Shown here: piece after piece, positions 13,981-14,152 of the stretch
How the letters are laid out: every line of letters starts with the position of its first letter
Numbering within the stretch: position 1 is the first letter of the stretch
From: Caulobacter sp. B11
Lineage (GTDB): Bacteria > Pseudomonadota > Alphaproteobacteria > Caulobacterales > Caulobacteraceae
Direction of reading: 5' to 3'
Length of the DNA stretch: 14,152 nt
Assembly (NCBI RefSeq): GCF_002737765.1
Contig: NZ_PEGG01000038.1
Coordinates: 1 to 14,152, forward strand
Translations under genes and position numbers: made by a program
The notes under the pieces: generated by a model
What the model saw: only the letters and a program-made list of their open reading frames with translations
The model's database searches: none
What the model was told of the DNA's origin: nothing

Positions 13981-14152
13981 TCAGTCCTCCTTCAGGCTGG
14001 GTGCGGCTCCGCCGCTCGAACTGTCGCCGCTGCCGGCGGCGTGGATGGCCACGCCCACGCCATGGGCCAGGGCTTGCTTGTGCTGGAGGTCACGGGCCCA
14101 AGCCGGCGGAGCGGACGCGCCGCCTTCGCCGCCGCCGCTGTCGCCACCCTCG
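13981..14152 (-). CDS. trbL: Conjugal transfer protein TrbL, C-terminal end only
   Basis: Fifty-six codons and a TGA stop are visible; the rest lies beyond the right edge. The fragment has a Gly/Ser/Ala-rich stretch, then PAWARDLQHKQALAHGVGVA, which matches the hydrophilic tail that follows the membrane helices of TrbL (VirB6-like inner-membrane channel protein): Pro-Ala-Trp-Ala, a basic helix, and an 'aL-x-HG' turn. Position directly before trbF in the order L-F-G-I supports the call. The stop and the trbF ATG are separated by one base (TGAAATG), with the trbF ribosome site inside the trbL coding end, so translation is coupled. Confidence 0.85.
   Translation of the reverse strand, partial: EGGDSGGGEGGASAPPAWARDLQHKQALAHGVGVAIHAAGSGDSSSGGAAPSLKED

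Noticed and set aside
1..14152. CRISPR array, tRNA, rRNA or insertion sequence
   Set aside because: I saw no regularly spaced repeats, cloverleaf-type sequence, rRNA segments, transposase motifs or terminal inverted repeats by eye.

Overview
The window looks like GC-rich alphaproteobacterial DNA, most likely from a Caulobacterales relative. Three things suggest this: strongly GC-biased codon use, a GTTC-N7-GTTC LexA-type box in front of dinB, and a TrbL-TrbF-TrbG-TrbI-DUF2274 conjugation block of the kind carried by alphaproteobacterial integrative and conjugative elements (ICEs). The genus is inference; there is no rRNA or tRNA in the window to place it.

Layout. Positions 1-523 hold no firm gene: there is a possible fragment of an exported protein on the minus strand at the left edge, then an AT-rich stretch with a promoter candidate and a clean inverted repeat. 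Next come a divergent pair, a Tat-exported GH26 glycoside hydrolase (minus) and DNA polymerase IV dinB (plus) with an SOS box between them. A 41-residue membrane peptide follows dinB and overlaps, tail to tail by 4 nt, the antirestriction gene ardA (minus). From ardA rightward the content becomes mobile-element-like. About 275 nt with four compact hairpins lie upstream of ardA.

Positions 3716-11103 form a cargo region of eight genes in mixed orientations. They are an ADP-ribosyltransferase-like protein, a HEPN-domain protein, a propeller/TPR-like protein, a protein with a small N-terminal motif seen in mobile-element proteins, a RelA/SpoT alarmone-synthetase-like protein, a PD-(D/E)XK-like nuclease, an unknown protein and a DUF2971-like protein. 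Several of these families are known as toxins or phage-defence effectors. I infer a defence or effector cargo block between ardA and the transfer genes, but no gene set matches a named system that I can certify.

Positions 11109-14152 carry the end of a type IV secretion operon on the minus strand: trbL (3' end only), trbF, trbG, trbI and a DUF2274 gene. Each start lies on or next to the previous stop (TGAAATG, ATGA, ATGA, GTGA), so the genes are almost certainly cotranscribed and translationally coupled.

The most striking property of the window is a series of single-base deletions. The propeller-like gene, the RelA/SpoT gene and the nuclease gene each lack one base. trbF lacks three, which add up to one codon and leave an open frame that looks intact but is scrambled in the middle. 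Either the sequence has uncorrected homopolymer deletions or the element is decaying. The predicted proteins of these four genes should not be taken at face value.
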